In this document: piece after piece, positions 22,851 to 32,916 of the stretch
Numbering within the stretch: position 1 is the first letter of the stretch
How the letters are laid out: the number at the start of each line of letters is the position of its first letter
Origin: Epiperipatus broadwayi
Lineage: Eukaryota; Onychophora; Udeonychophora; Euonychophora; Peripatidae
Assembly (NCBI GenBank): GCA_028023455.1
Contig: JAQFVV010006271.1
Span: forward strand, 1,796,987 to 1,860,986
Reading direction: 5' to 3'
DNA: 64,000 nt
Notes under the pieces: generated by a model
The model's database searches: none
Seen by the model: the letters and a program-made list of their open reading frames with translations, nothing else
Told to the model about the DNA's origin: nothing
Made by a program: the position numbers and the translations under genes

Positions 22851-23020
22851 AATATTAATAGAGAATAGCTAGCCCGGGAACATTATATTAAGGTGTTTTT
22901 GGTTAGAAATAGCATCATCCCGCAGCTGACATGAAGGATCAGATCACAACTGAATGAACTTCTGGGTTTACAAGACAAATGTCCTTGGTAACATACTGAT
23001 GCAACAATGAATTAGTTTCT

Positions 23021-23728
23021 TGATATGTATGTTTATGTTTACATGCACATACATATATAGGTATAAAGTTAATGAGAAAATTTAATAAGTTTAATAAATT
23101 AAAGAAAATCAAAAGACTGATCCTGTTTATTTAGTGAGTAAAAGATTTATAAATTTTTCATCTGAAGTTTATTTTCTGAAAATAATAACAGTCTAATTAA
23201 TGAGAGTAGACTAGACATTAATGAAATAAAACAATTAAAGAAATTTGAGTTTAGATTTCCTTTATAAGATAAATGATAAACTAAAAAATAACTCATTAAT
23301 TAAAGTCATAACGATTTAAATTCTTGTATGGAGTAGTAAAATGAAGAATCACCTGAATGGATGGATAGAGTGGAGTATAAGCCAATAAGCTTTAATGATG
23401 AAAAAAATTAATGCCTCAGTACAAATTGGATCATGAAGACTTCACTTGATTCTTGAAGCTTCATCTGTGCACACAGACGTAAGTCAGGGCCAAACATCTC
23501 CCTTGGTACAGGGACATCAAGTGTGAAGGCCAGCTAAGAGCATTACAGGTCACATTGTTCAACGTTATTATTTATGTACACTTTAGGGACATATTATATA
23601 AAATAATTGTATATATGTAAATAGTTAAAATACTATTAATTATTATTCATTAAATTATCTAAATATTAATTGTGTAGTGGTGATTTGTATTTTTGGGAAG
23701 TACCCTCTTAGATCAGCTAGACATAGCA
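23021..23728 (+). repeat. 5' LTR of the gypsy element
   Basis: 708 bases, TGATATGTAT...CTAGACATAGCA. It aligns through its full length with the 3' LTR at 27523-28857 once the palindromic insertion there is ignored. Confidence 0.85.
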
Positions 23729-23729
23729 A

Positions 23730-24500
23730 TTGGCACAGTCATCATCTTGATTCAAACTCTCAACTAAACTTACTAGGCAATGCAAGTGTAGAAATCAATG
23801 AATTTGATGTCAGTGAGGCAAGTAGTTAGCCCCTGTATGTTCAACATGTGGAAAAATACATATTCATTAATAAAGTTAAAGATGATAAATATAAGATTAC
23901 TTCATTATTATGCTTTGCTGGGAAAGAGGTTATTGAGATAGCCAACAGTCTCACTGAAGCTCTAACTCCTGAAGATTGTCCATACAATCAAGTTAAAGAA
24001 TGTTTGTCAAATCACTTTAACCCCCAACCCTCTAGGCATGTTGCTAGACTACAATTCTGAGCCTGGTATCAAGGTTGGGATGAAAGTATAAAAGATTACA
24101 ATAGGGCTCTTCATAATCTAGCACAGACTTGTATCTATGGATCTTTCCTAGATGAAGTCCTTCTGGAACAATTTCTATTGGGTATATGTAATGATAGCTT
24201 ACAGCAACAATTATTGGCATTTAGCAATTTAGATTATATTGAGGCTATAAAATGGGGGACAGCTTATAAACTCACACTTGAGCAATCTTGAAAATTCACC
24301 AAGTTCAAGATTAATAGAAAATCACAATCAGACATTTGTAATATTGCAAAGAAAGAATGATCAAAGAATAATGATATAGTGCTAACAGTGACAACCCGTT
24401 TATATGTTTTTGCCATGGAAAAAAGGACCACAAAGCTAGCAATTATTTTTATAAATGTGAATGCTGCAATAATTGTAAAAAAGGGCTGTGTAAAGAAAAA
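23730..24500 (+). pseudogene. gypsy gag, decayed
   Basis: The frame at 23848-24060 shows the retrotransposon gag core: a helix-rich segment with KITSLLCFAGKEVIEIANSL and a following FNPQPSRHVARLQF, as in elements where a leucine-rich core precedes an ...F.P....R.. motif. Stops interrupt before and after (for example near 23827 and 24060), but related sequence continues to a Cys/His cluster (CFCHGKKDHKASNYF then CECCNNC) at about 24395-24475, a degraded nucleic-acid-binding knuckle. Gag would form the particle shell in the cytoplasm. Confidence 0.65.
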
Positions 24501-24579
24501 CATAATGATCCCAACAAGGAAATAAATAGTTATAAATATTCACATCAGGACCAGGCAAATCAGCATACAAATATAAAAA

Positions 24580-24740
24580 AATGTCAGCTGACGATGACAA
24601 AATTATGTTAAAATTAAAACTGTGTGATCAGCCCATAACAATGGAAAAAAGTAGTGGTAGAGGTGTATTATTAATATCAGTCCATGACTGGGCTACTGTA
24701 ATCTCTATGAGTAAAAAAATCCTAGACTAGCAAAAACTGA
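24580..24740 (+). pseudogene. gypsy protease remnant
   Basis: A broken frame reads ITMEKSSGRGVLLISVHDW, which lines up with the aspartic protease start (E.DTGA..S.I....W). The catalytic Asp-Thr-Gly is replaced by Ser-Ser-Gly, so the enzyme is dead even without the frame breaks. Confidence 0.45.
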
Positions 24741-24989
24741 CCTTAAAGTATTAGACATAAATGACAATGTGATCAAAATTAAAGGTGCTGTTCAGGACCC
24801 TGTAAGTAGAATGGAGAGAAAAGTGATCAAATTATTTTTATACATAGTGTATGCTTCAATAAACTCCCCAATTAGGTGTCAATGATATAGAAAATTGGGT
24901 ATTAAACTCACACTTGTGAAAAAGGTCGAAATGGAAAACAAAATGTCAAATTTCCTAGATTATTTAATAGGAAACCTGATGTTATTAAA

Positions 24990-25801
24990 ACAATCACTGT
25001 ATTGATAGAGGTAAACACTGATGTACTACCTATAATATGCAAACCACAGAAATTTCTGTCTGTGCAAAATAGAAAGTTAAAAAGGAAAATTGACAACTTA
25101 GTTAAGAAAGGGGTGTTACAACCCACTAAGAAATTTGATTGGGCTACACCATTGGTTATTATAACTAAACCCAATCAGCAAATTCTTTTTGTGCTGATTA
25201 TAGGGAATTGGTAAGCAAGATAATTAGTACAAATGTATCCAGTCTCTAATACCAAGGCAATAATAGTGGCACTCCAGACATCAAATTTTTTTGGTAAATT
25301 AGATCTTAATGCCACCTTCCATATATACTATTTAATAAACACACAGCAAACATATTAACACTTACCACTTACATAGAGTTATGTAAATATATGAGACTCC
25401 CATTTGGGATAACATTGGCCCCTAATATTTTTCAATCAAAAATTGAAACTCTCCTTAATAGAGTAGAGAGTGTGATCTCATATTTTGACATTCTGATTAC
25501 TATAACTAAAAACGAAGTTAAAATGCATCTACAGATAATTTGCAAAAAACTGGATGAATTTGAGGCTAAACTTAATACCCAAAAGTGCATATGAAAAGTG
25601 AGTGAAATCAAGTTCTTAGGTCACATTATATTAAAAAATGACACATCTCTTGCCCCTAAAAATGCCAAAACATTTACAGAAGCACAGAGATCTAACAATG
25701 TAAAACAACTTCAAACCTTCCCGGGTTTGATTAATTATTTTGAAATTTTATTTTTAAAAAAAGCCCATGTGGCCAGCCAACTCAAAAAGAATCAGAAATA
25801 A
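24990..25801 (+). pseudogene. gypsy reverse transcriptase, decayed
   Basis: Ordered motifs in three frames: LVKKGVLQPTKKFDWATPLV (25080-25160), an FxKLDL-like segment near 25290, MRLPFGITLAPNIFQSKIE (25391-25450), SYFDILITITKNEVKMHLQI (25478-25540) and LNTQKCI then VSEIKFLGHII (25570-25630). The catalytic box should read Y.DDI; here it is YFDI, so one of the two essential Asp residues is missing. Stops occur around 25214, 25594 and 25801. Confidence 0.8.
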
Positions 25802-25829
25802 AAGTGGGAAAAAAGAAAAAAGCATTTCT

Positions 25830-26270
25830 ACACACAAAATCACTGCTGACCTTAAATAAATTACTTTTCCATTACAACAGTGAATTGGAAGTAACTCTGA
25901 CTATGGACACATCAGAATTCAGTGTTGGAGCAGTATTGTATGCTTATGTCATGTACATGGTCCAAAGCAGAGAAAAACTATAGTCTGTTGGACAAGGAGG
26001 CCCTTGTGATTTTATTTGGTGTCAAAAAGATCATCAATACCTATACAGCCACAGATTTATGATAGTAACTGATCATAAACCCCTATTGGGAATATTAGGA
26101 ATTAAACAAATTCCCAAACATCTGAGACCTCAATTGTTGCATTGGCTAAACGCTTTGGTGAATTATGATTATACATTAATATATAAAAAAGGAAAACAAA
26201 TAGGGCATGCTGATGCTGTATTATATATGCCTGATCAGACTGAACCATATCAAAAATAGAAATTAATTAT
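25830..26270 (+). pseudogene. gypsy RNase H, decayed
   Basis: LTMDTSEFSVGAVLYA near 25898-25945 supplies the first Asp and the conserved G.G/VGAVL element. MIVTDHKPLLGILGIKQIPK at 26059-26118 is the classical TDHKPL motif, followed by RPQLLHWLNALVNYDYTLIY. This domain would remove the RNA template during reverse transcription. A shift near 25960 splits it. Confidence 0.75.
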
Positions 26271-26489
26271 ATCAACACTTTGAAGAGTCAAACCCTCAAT
26301 AGCACAATCTTGGCTGCATAGACATCTGAAGACAATGGCTATCAATGAATGGTAAAGAAGATCAGTGAAAGATAGCTGAATAAATGACCTAGTTTTCCCC
26401 ATAAAAATTATGGAACACCCATGAGCAGTTTTCTGCATGCAAGGAATGTATTCTGAGGAGTAATCAGGAGCTAATCCCACTAAAGACTA

Positions 26490-27344
26490 GAAACCAAATT
26501 CCTAAGTTGTTGCACAAAGACCATAGAGGCATCATTAGAGCAAAAGCATTAGCTTGTAGTTATGTCTGATGGCCCAGTATTAATAAGAACATAAAAAATA
26601 TATTAAGAAATGCAAAACCTGTCAAACATGGACTAAAGCAGCTCCAGCTATAATTGAACCATGGCCTAAAGCTGAAAGGCCATGGAAATGGATATACATT
26701 GACCAATGAGGCCCATTTGGAGATCATTTATTTTTGGTAGTGGTTGACACATTTTCATGACTGAATGTAAAAATAGTCAATAACACCATTACAGACATGA
26801 CATTTAGCAAATTATATAAAATTTTTTGCTCATCATGGTTTTCCAAAAATGTTTGTTTCTGATAATGGAATTGGCTTGACTTCAACAAAGTTCATAGAAG
26901 CAATGTATGAATGGAGAATTAATCACACACTCACCCCCCTACTACCCTTAATCCAACAGACTAGCTGAAAAAGCCATACAAACCCTAAAGTCTTCCATTA
27001 ACAAACTGGGAAAATTTAAGATATAAAAAGCAATGTTCACTGCACTCCTTCGTCAGCATGTGACCCTTAGTGCCAAATCTGGGAAATCACTAGCTGAAAT
27101 GTATTTAAGTAGAAAGTTGTGCACAAAATTCTCAAACATTGTGCCAATTGTGGATCAAAATAAACATAAAAATGATACCTATAAATTTAAACCACAGGAA
27201 AAAGTGTGGATAAAAAATAATACAAACAAGTTTTGGTCACAGGTGGAAGTTATTCATTATCTATCAAAACAAGTAGTTACAGTTCAAATAAAAAATGGGG
27301 AAATACTTCACGAGCATGTAAACAAGTTACATATAGACAAGTAA
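26490..27344 (+). pseudogene. gypsy integrase, decayed
   Basis: An N-terminal HHCC zinc domain is visible as KLLHKDHRGIIRAKALA and KKCKTCQTWTK. The catalytic triad positions are recognisable: Asp in WIYIDQ (GAC 26701-26703), Asp in SDNGIGLTS (GAT 26861-26863) and Glu in AEKAIQTLKSSINKLGKF (GAA 26967-26969). The C-terminal part (27033-27344) has LSRKLCTKFSNIVP and KFKPQEKVWIKN. Stops and shifts lie between these, for example just after the first Asp. It would join element cDNA to host DNA in the nucleus. Confidence 0.75.
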
Positions 27345-27522
27345 GGAGATAATACCTGACTTATTCAACACAATAAACACCACTGACCAGTTACTAAGAG
27401 AGAACACACCATGTGAGGTGAAACATAATCCATAATAGCATGCTAAAAAATATCCAACTAACTTAATGATTACATACTGAGTTCAGAGATTAAAATCTGA
27501 TCTCTGAACTTGGGGGAAATAA

Positions 27523-28857
27523 TGATATGTATGGATATGTTTAAGTGCACATACATATATAGGTATAAACTTAATAAGAAAATCTAATAAGTTTAATAAA
27601 TTAAAGAAAATTCAAAGTCTGATTCTGTTTAGCTAGTAAGTAAAAGATTTATAACTTTTATGATTAAATAAGCATTTATTTTTATATGATGCTATGCATA
27701 CAATTGTATACATTCAAAGATCAGCCTTTCAAGCTAATTGTGCATGCATCTTCTGCGAGTGTTAAATAATAAATGAATACTTCACTCTACAATACAAGAT
27801 ATAGTATTTATGCAGGAATAAAAGGAATCCTCTTATTCCTACAACTCAAATTCTTTTATATGAGCAAATCTGAAGTACTGTTGAGTAAAGCGTGAGAGTA
27901 GAATTCTCACTTTAAATTACTATCTACGATGTTGGAATGAATGAAAGGCTGATCTTTGAATGTATACAATTGCATGCATAGTGACATATAAAAATAAATG
28001 CTTATTTACTTATAATTAAGTTTCACTTAGAGTGACATTTAGTAAATTCTAGACAATTTCACCGATGTCATTCATTCCAACATCGTAGATAGTAATTTAA
28101 AGTGAGAATTCTACTCTCACGCTTTACTCAACAGTACTTCAGATTTGCTCATATAAAAGAATTTGAGTCATAGGAATAAGAGGATTCCTTTTATTCCGGC
28201 ATAAATACTATATCTTGTATTGTAGAGTGAAGTATTCATTTATTATTTAACACTCACAGAAGACACATGCACAATTAGCTTGAAAGGCTGATCTTTGAAT
28301 GTAAACTTTTATGATTATAAAAAGATTATTTTCAAAAAGTAATAACAGTTTAATTAATGAGAGTAGAATATGTTGTTAATGACATAAAACAATTAAAAGA
28401 ATTAATTAAAATTAGAGAGATAATGATTTAAATTCTTGTATGGAGCAGTGAAATGAAGAATCACCTGAGCAGATGAACTGGAGTATAAGCCAATCAACTT
28501 CAGGGATGGAATCAATGTATCAGTATGAATTGCATCAAGAAGACTTCACTTGATTCTTGGAGCTTCACATGTGTATATGGACATAAGTTGGAGCAGAATT
28601 TCTCCATTGGCATAGGGACTTCAAGTGCAGAGAGCTGGCCTCTGAATGTGGGAACAATCATCTAGGACTTTTACAGGTTGTATTGATCTACAATATTTAT
28701 GTATGCCTTTGGGACCTATTATATAAAATAATTTTATATATGTAAATAGTTAAAATGCTATTAATTAATTATCGTTCACTAAATTATCTAAATATTAACT
28801 GTGTAGTGATAATTTGTATTTTTGGAAAGAGCTCTCTTAGATGAGCTAGAAATATTA
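27523..28857 (+). repeat. 3' LTR of the gypsy element, interrupted
   Basis: Begins TGATATGTAT after the purine-rich tract and ends at 28857 next to TTTCT. It is about 684 bases long without the palindromic insertion at 27667-28303 and its extra target copy. Confidence 0.85.
27667..28303. mobile_element. palindromic insertion 1 (foldback), 14-bp target duplication
   Basis: AACTTTTATGATTA flanks both ends (27653-27666 and 28304-28317). The outer inverted arms run 27709-27943 and 28067-28303. The first 42 bases (27667-27708) have no partner at the right end, but their complement lies internally at about 27962-28004, so 27667-28004 alone looks like a 338-base element with 60-base inverted ends. 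There is no coding frame. The 5' LTR at the same position shows the empty site. The asymmetric left end is shared with the insertions at 42001 and 47102. Confidence 0.8.
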
Positions 28858-28862
28858 TTTCT

Positions 28863-28905
28863 AATTTCTATTTAAAATATTTACTAACAAATTATCATCA
28901 GCCTT
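28863..28905 (+). repeat. older repeat R, copy 1, right end
   Basis: AATTTCTATTTAAAATATTT and the bases after it continue the match to copy 2 at about 40207-40240, directly after the gypsy target duplication. Confidence 0.6.
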
Positions 28906-29039
28906 TTCCCAATAACTTATTTCTGTATGGGTAAGTATTATCATTAGAATGTGAAATGTCTAAACACATCAATTTTTATACTATAGAAAATCAAAGTTTC
29001 TAAGTCATTACAATTATAGATTACACAAGTTGTATTTGC

Positions 29040-30620
29040 TCACGTTTCTTCAGGGCACCTGCATAATTTTCAGCTTCTTCAATTATATCTTTTGATATAC
29101 AGATTTGTTCCAACTATAACAAATTCATACCACTTTACAGTTGCATGTGATGCAATTTTGCTTTATCATTTTTATTCATTGTAATGTGTTTATTATAATA
29201 TCTTCCTTTTTTAAACTAATTTAATGCACAGCTGCATGTTTTCCATAATTTATAAACATCTTCAGGAAGTTATTCCCTGGAGGAGATTAGTAAACAATTG
29301 TTTTATGTTGATCCAAATTTTTGGTGCCTTTATGTTTATAACAACATATAAATCACTTCCATGTACCTGGAAATGTTTTTCATAACCAATAAACTGATAA
29401 TCTCCTATTTAAGGCATAACCTTTGTCTCAAATATTTTGCTCTCTGTTAAATATCAAAAAATAAAAATGATGGATTTATTGCTCAATCCCATATTACAAA
29501 ATTCAAATGATTGAAAACACTTAGAAATCTTGTTTGTATTATTAAAATATAATGTACCTAACCTGCATGTCATTCTATTGTATACATTAGCTATAAATGT
29601 TCATCTATGTAAAAACTTTTTCTACTTTGTAATAAAAAAAACCTCTACGTTTACAGTCAAAATAATAATACTCGTGACTTCATACTTTATAATAGCAAAA
29701 CCATTTGGCTTTCCTAAGTTTTTTTTCCTGGAAAATATTTGCTCACTGATATTTTGTCAGGATGAAGTTTAATTACCATACTATTAGAAAGAAAGCTTGA
29801 AGATGTTTCTATTACTATTAATATATTTCTTTTTAAAGTTAACTGTTCTGGTATCTTTTCCAAAGTTTCTTCATTAAAATAAAAAATTGTCAATTCCTAT
29901 ATCTATTTCCCATTCTTTAAATTATTCCTACAGCCATTATATATTATTTTACAGTGTCTGTATTAACAGCAGATTATTATACTTTTTCTGTATTAATGTT
30001 AAATTGTTTCACAATACTTACATCAACTTAGATTGTTCTGCAATGTCTAAGTCAATTTTAGATTGTGTTATAGTATCTGTATTAATATCAGATTATTTTG
30101 TAAAATCTGCACCTATTTTGAATTTTCCTATATTGCCTAAATTATGTTTACCTGGTCTTACCAAATTGACATCAAATTTGTTTTGCTCTATGGTATCCAT
30201 ATCAATTTTAGACTCTTCAACAATATTCATGACAAGATTTTTTTTCTAAAATGTCAGCATCAATTTTATGTTTCTTTAAAATATCTACACTATTTGCAGA
30301 TATAATGTTCACATCAAGTTTACAATTGCAGTCACAATAATTTTAGATTTTTTTAACAAAGTTCAATCTTTGGTTTTGCTTGATTTGCTGTGCAATCCTT
30401 ATTTCTTTCTGCAGACTCTTTTTTATTTTTGCAGGTATTTATACATTTCTGCATCATCCTATGCTAACTTTAATTCACCTTCTGTTTCATTTTCTGATGA
30501 CTTTAGTTCATCTTCTGTTCCACTTTCAGCAGAATCTTTATCGCTACTTTTAAGTTTTTATTCATTTTCTGTTGCATGATTTCGGTCATTTTTTGTAACA
30601 ACTGACTGAATATTTTTATG
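29040..30620 (-). pseudogene. decayed minus-strand coding sequence with internal repeats
   Basis: Fragments that look like protein appear on the minus strand in order: an acidic stretch (DKDSAESGTEDELKSSENET, about 30500-30560), a repeat region with units near 15 residues (VEESKIDMDTIEQNKFDVNL; ITQSKIDLDIAEQSKL) at 29990-30310, IGYEKHFQVHGSDLYVVINI at about 29330-29390, and a C-terminus ISKDIIEEAENYAGALKKRE ending in a stop at about 29030-29100. Stops and shifts separate them. I do not recognise the family. It may be a decayed host gene or an element gene; some pieces may be chance. Confidence 0.35.
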
Positions 30621-30649
30621 CTGACTTCACTCTTAATTTTCCCATTTTT

Positions 30650-31900
30650 AATTAATATCTTTACATATTTTTTAGAATTATAATTAGTTCCTCTCTTAGA
30701 TGTATAGAAACCTCAAGATGGGTCTCTTTTATTTCTTAATTCCAAATATATTATTACAAAATCTATTTTTCATCAAAACCATTGATTATGATTACTCTGT
30801 TGCTTAAATTGATTTTGAAAATTTAAAACATTCCAGATTTATGCAAAATGTACTTTATACTAGGAAAAAAAAGAATGTGGTCTTACAAAAATTCAATTTT
30901 GTATATTTAAAATTAAATAGCCAAATCATTAAACTTCATTACTTGGATTCCTAAAAAAATTACTTATCTAAAGATAATTCTTGTCTTATCATGCCACACA
31001 TTGCTAACACCATTTTTTTAAAAAAAAAAATACACTTCAGTATCTCAGGATATTTTCTTTCCAAATTGGCTAACACGTTGGCTCTCAGAATTAAAAAAAA
31101 AGTCTTTATACTATATCATGTAATTAAGGCACAGTGTGGAGTATTTAATTAATTATTAACAACTGGTTAAAAATTTTAACTGCTAAGAGTGTTTTATTTC
31201 TATATCAAACTCCTAAACATTGATGCCATATTTTTTAAAAATAACATAAAGTACTTTCCTACATCAAATTCTATGTGGGTAGCAGAATCTTAAAATTATT
31301 CTGTAATGAATACTAGGAGTATGGCTAAACTAATATCACACTTTCCAGAAAGTGCCACAAAGAAAAAGTCTAGACCTTCTACTTATTTTGGTATCCATGA
31401 TTAATAAATGTTTACCCATATGGAAAAGAGTTAATTTTCCAAAGTAAGTAATACCAATATCCACTTTTCCTAATCATATAAAGTCACTTTTTTTTAAACA
31501 CAGTCACAGAGATCAAAAATTATTTCTATTATAAATATAGAATGGACAGTATGCCCTTAATATAAATGTATAAGCTGGTGTTCCTTTTAGATTTACTAAT
31601 TGCAATGGATAGTGATAGGATATCAATGTGTGTGATGTAAATTTAAATTTATTTTTTTATTATTCGAAAATGATAAAATGGTTATTATGCCTGCTGATAT
31701 TCAAAATTGATGCACTGGATATTGGCGCATATATACATAAAAATCAAGTTTTCATAAAGGCGCAACAAACCAAAATAGAATTGATATATAATTAGTAATG
31801 AGTTAACCATAGCAATAAAGTTTAAAGAAAGGAGTGATGGGCAACATACATTATAAATACAAAATAAACTTACTCTTGAGAATTTAAATCTGGAAATAAT
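30650..31900. other. intergenic
   Basis: No gene, structured repeat or element was recognised. Confidence 0.5.
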
Positions 31901-31903
31901 GTG

Positions 31904-31904
<1 letters not shown>

Positions 31905-31938
<34 letters not shown>

Positions 31939-32416
31939 AATGGAACGTACTTGCTGCATTCCATTTAAATTGAAGAAAGAAGGCCCCAAACATTGGGAAA
32001 GCCAAATATAATGGAATGTATCTTTATATGATCTCAAATGAAAATAAACATATGAACTTTTGCAACAATAATCATTAGTTAACCAAGCCCCTAACTTTGA
32101 TACACCAAATGTAATGAATAATTAAACGAACATATTATGCTGACCACATTGTGGCGTTCAAATGTAATGGAACATACTTTTACTCCATTATATCAATCAT
32201 CAGTTAACTGGGACCAACAGTTTGTGGTGCCAAATGTAATGGACAATATATCATATAAACATATTATACCTCAAATGTAATGGAACATCAATATATGAGA
32301 AGAAAATAATGCTTCAAACATTGGATGATAAACGTAATGGAATATATATAATCTAAATGAATCCAATTGTTGAGAAAGCCTAATATAATAGATTGTATGA
32401 TTTAAATGAAGAAAAA
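31905..32416. repeat. TA run and degenerate tandem repeat beside the gap
   Basis: A TA microsatellite at about 31908-31936 is followed by six or seven spaced copies of a (C)AAATGTAATGGAACATA-like core at roughly 50-100-base intervals (for example 31936, 32010, 32108, 32169, 32232, 32274 and 32333). The series runs into the N gap. Confidence 0.55.
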
Positions 32417-32916
32417 NNNNNNNNNNNNNNNNNNNNNNNNNNNNNNNNNNNNNNNNNNNNNNNNNNNNNNNNNNNNNNNNNNNNNNNNNNNNNNNNNNNN
32501 NNNNNNNNNNNNNNNNNNNNNNNNNNNNNNNNNNNNNNNNNNNNNNNNNNNNNNNNNNNNNNNNNNNNNNNNNNNNNNNNNNNNNNNNNNNNNNNNNNNN
32601 NNNNNNNNNNNNNNNNNNNNNNNNNNNNNNNNNNNNNNNNNNNNNNNNNNNNNNNNNNNNNNNNNNNNNNNNNNNNNNNNNNNNNNNNNNNNNNNNNNNN
32701 NNNNNNNNNNNNNNNNNNNNNNNNNNNNNNNNNNNNNNNNNNNNNNNNNNNNNNNNNNNNNNNNNNNNNNNNNNNNNNNNNNNNNNNNNNNNNNNNNNNN
32801 NNNNNNNNNNNNNNNNNNNNNNNNNNNNNNNNNNNNNNNNNNNNNNNNNNNNNNNNNNNNNNNNNNNNNNNNNNNNNNNNNNNNNNNNNNNNNNNNNNNN
32901 NNNNNNNNNNNNNNNN
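32417..32916. other. assembly gap, 500 N
   Basis: Exactly 500 N, a conventional placeholder size, so the true length is unknown. Reading frames across it are meaningless. Confidence 0.99.

Larger units (their letters stand above)
17388..22951. mobile_element. non-autonomous TIR element, 8-bp target duplication, satellite-filled
   Basis: The ends are inverted repeats of about 50 bases: TTGTGATCTGATCCTTC and more on the left (from 17388) and its complement ending at 22951. The 8-base sequence GAATGAAC flanks both ends (17380-17387 and 22952-22959). An 8-base duplication fits hAT, P or Merlin-type transposases; no transposase is encoded, so the superfamily is not fixed. The other copy of repeat R (near 40170) shows a single, uninterrupted AATGAA at the corresponding place, supporting these borders. 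The interior is satellite DNA plus a second, nested TIR element. Confidence 0.7.
23016..28862 (+). mobile_element. Ty3/gypsy LTR retrotransposon, complete but dead
   Basis: Both LTRs are present (23021-23728 and 27523-28857), starting TG and ending CA (mutated to TA in the 3' LTR). The 5-base target duplication TTTCT lies at 23016-23020 and 28858-28862. Gag, protease, reverse transcriptase, RNase H and integrase follow in the gypsy order, each broken by stops and shifts. A purine-rich tract (TGGGGGAAATAA) precedes the 3' LTR. The LTRs have diverged clearly, so the insertion is old. The integrase and the YxDD context resemble the K02A2.6-like group of animal gypsy elements; that sub-assignment is inference. 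Confidence 0.85.

Noticed and set aside
29887-30249. 120-codon plus-strand frame
   Set aside because: It lies opposite the more protein-like minus-strand repeat region; its Ser/Ile/Leu content follows from that repeat.
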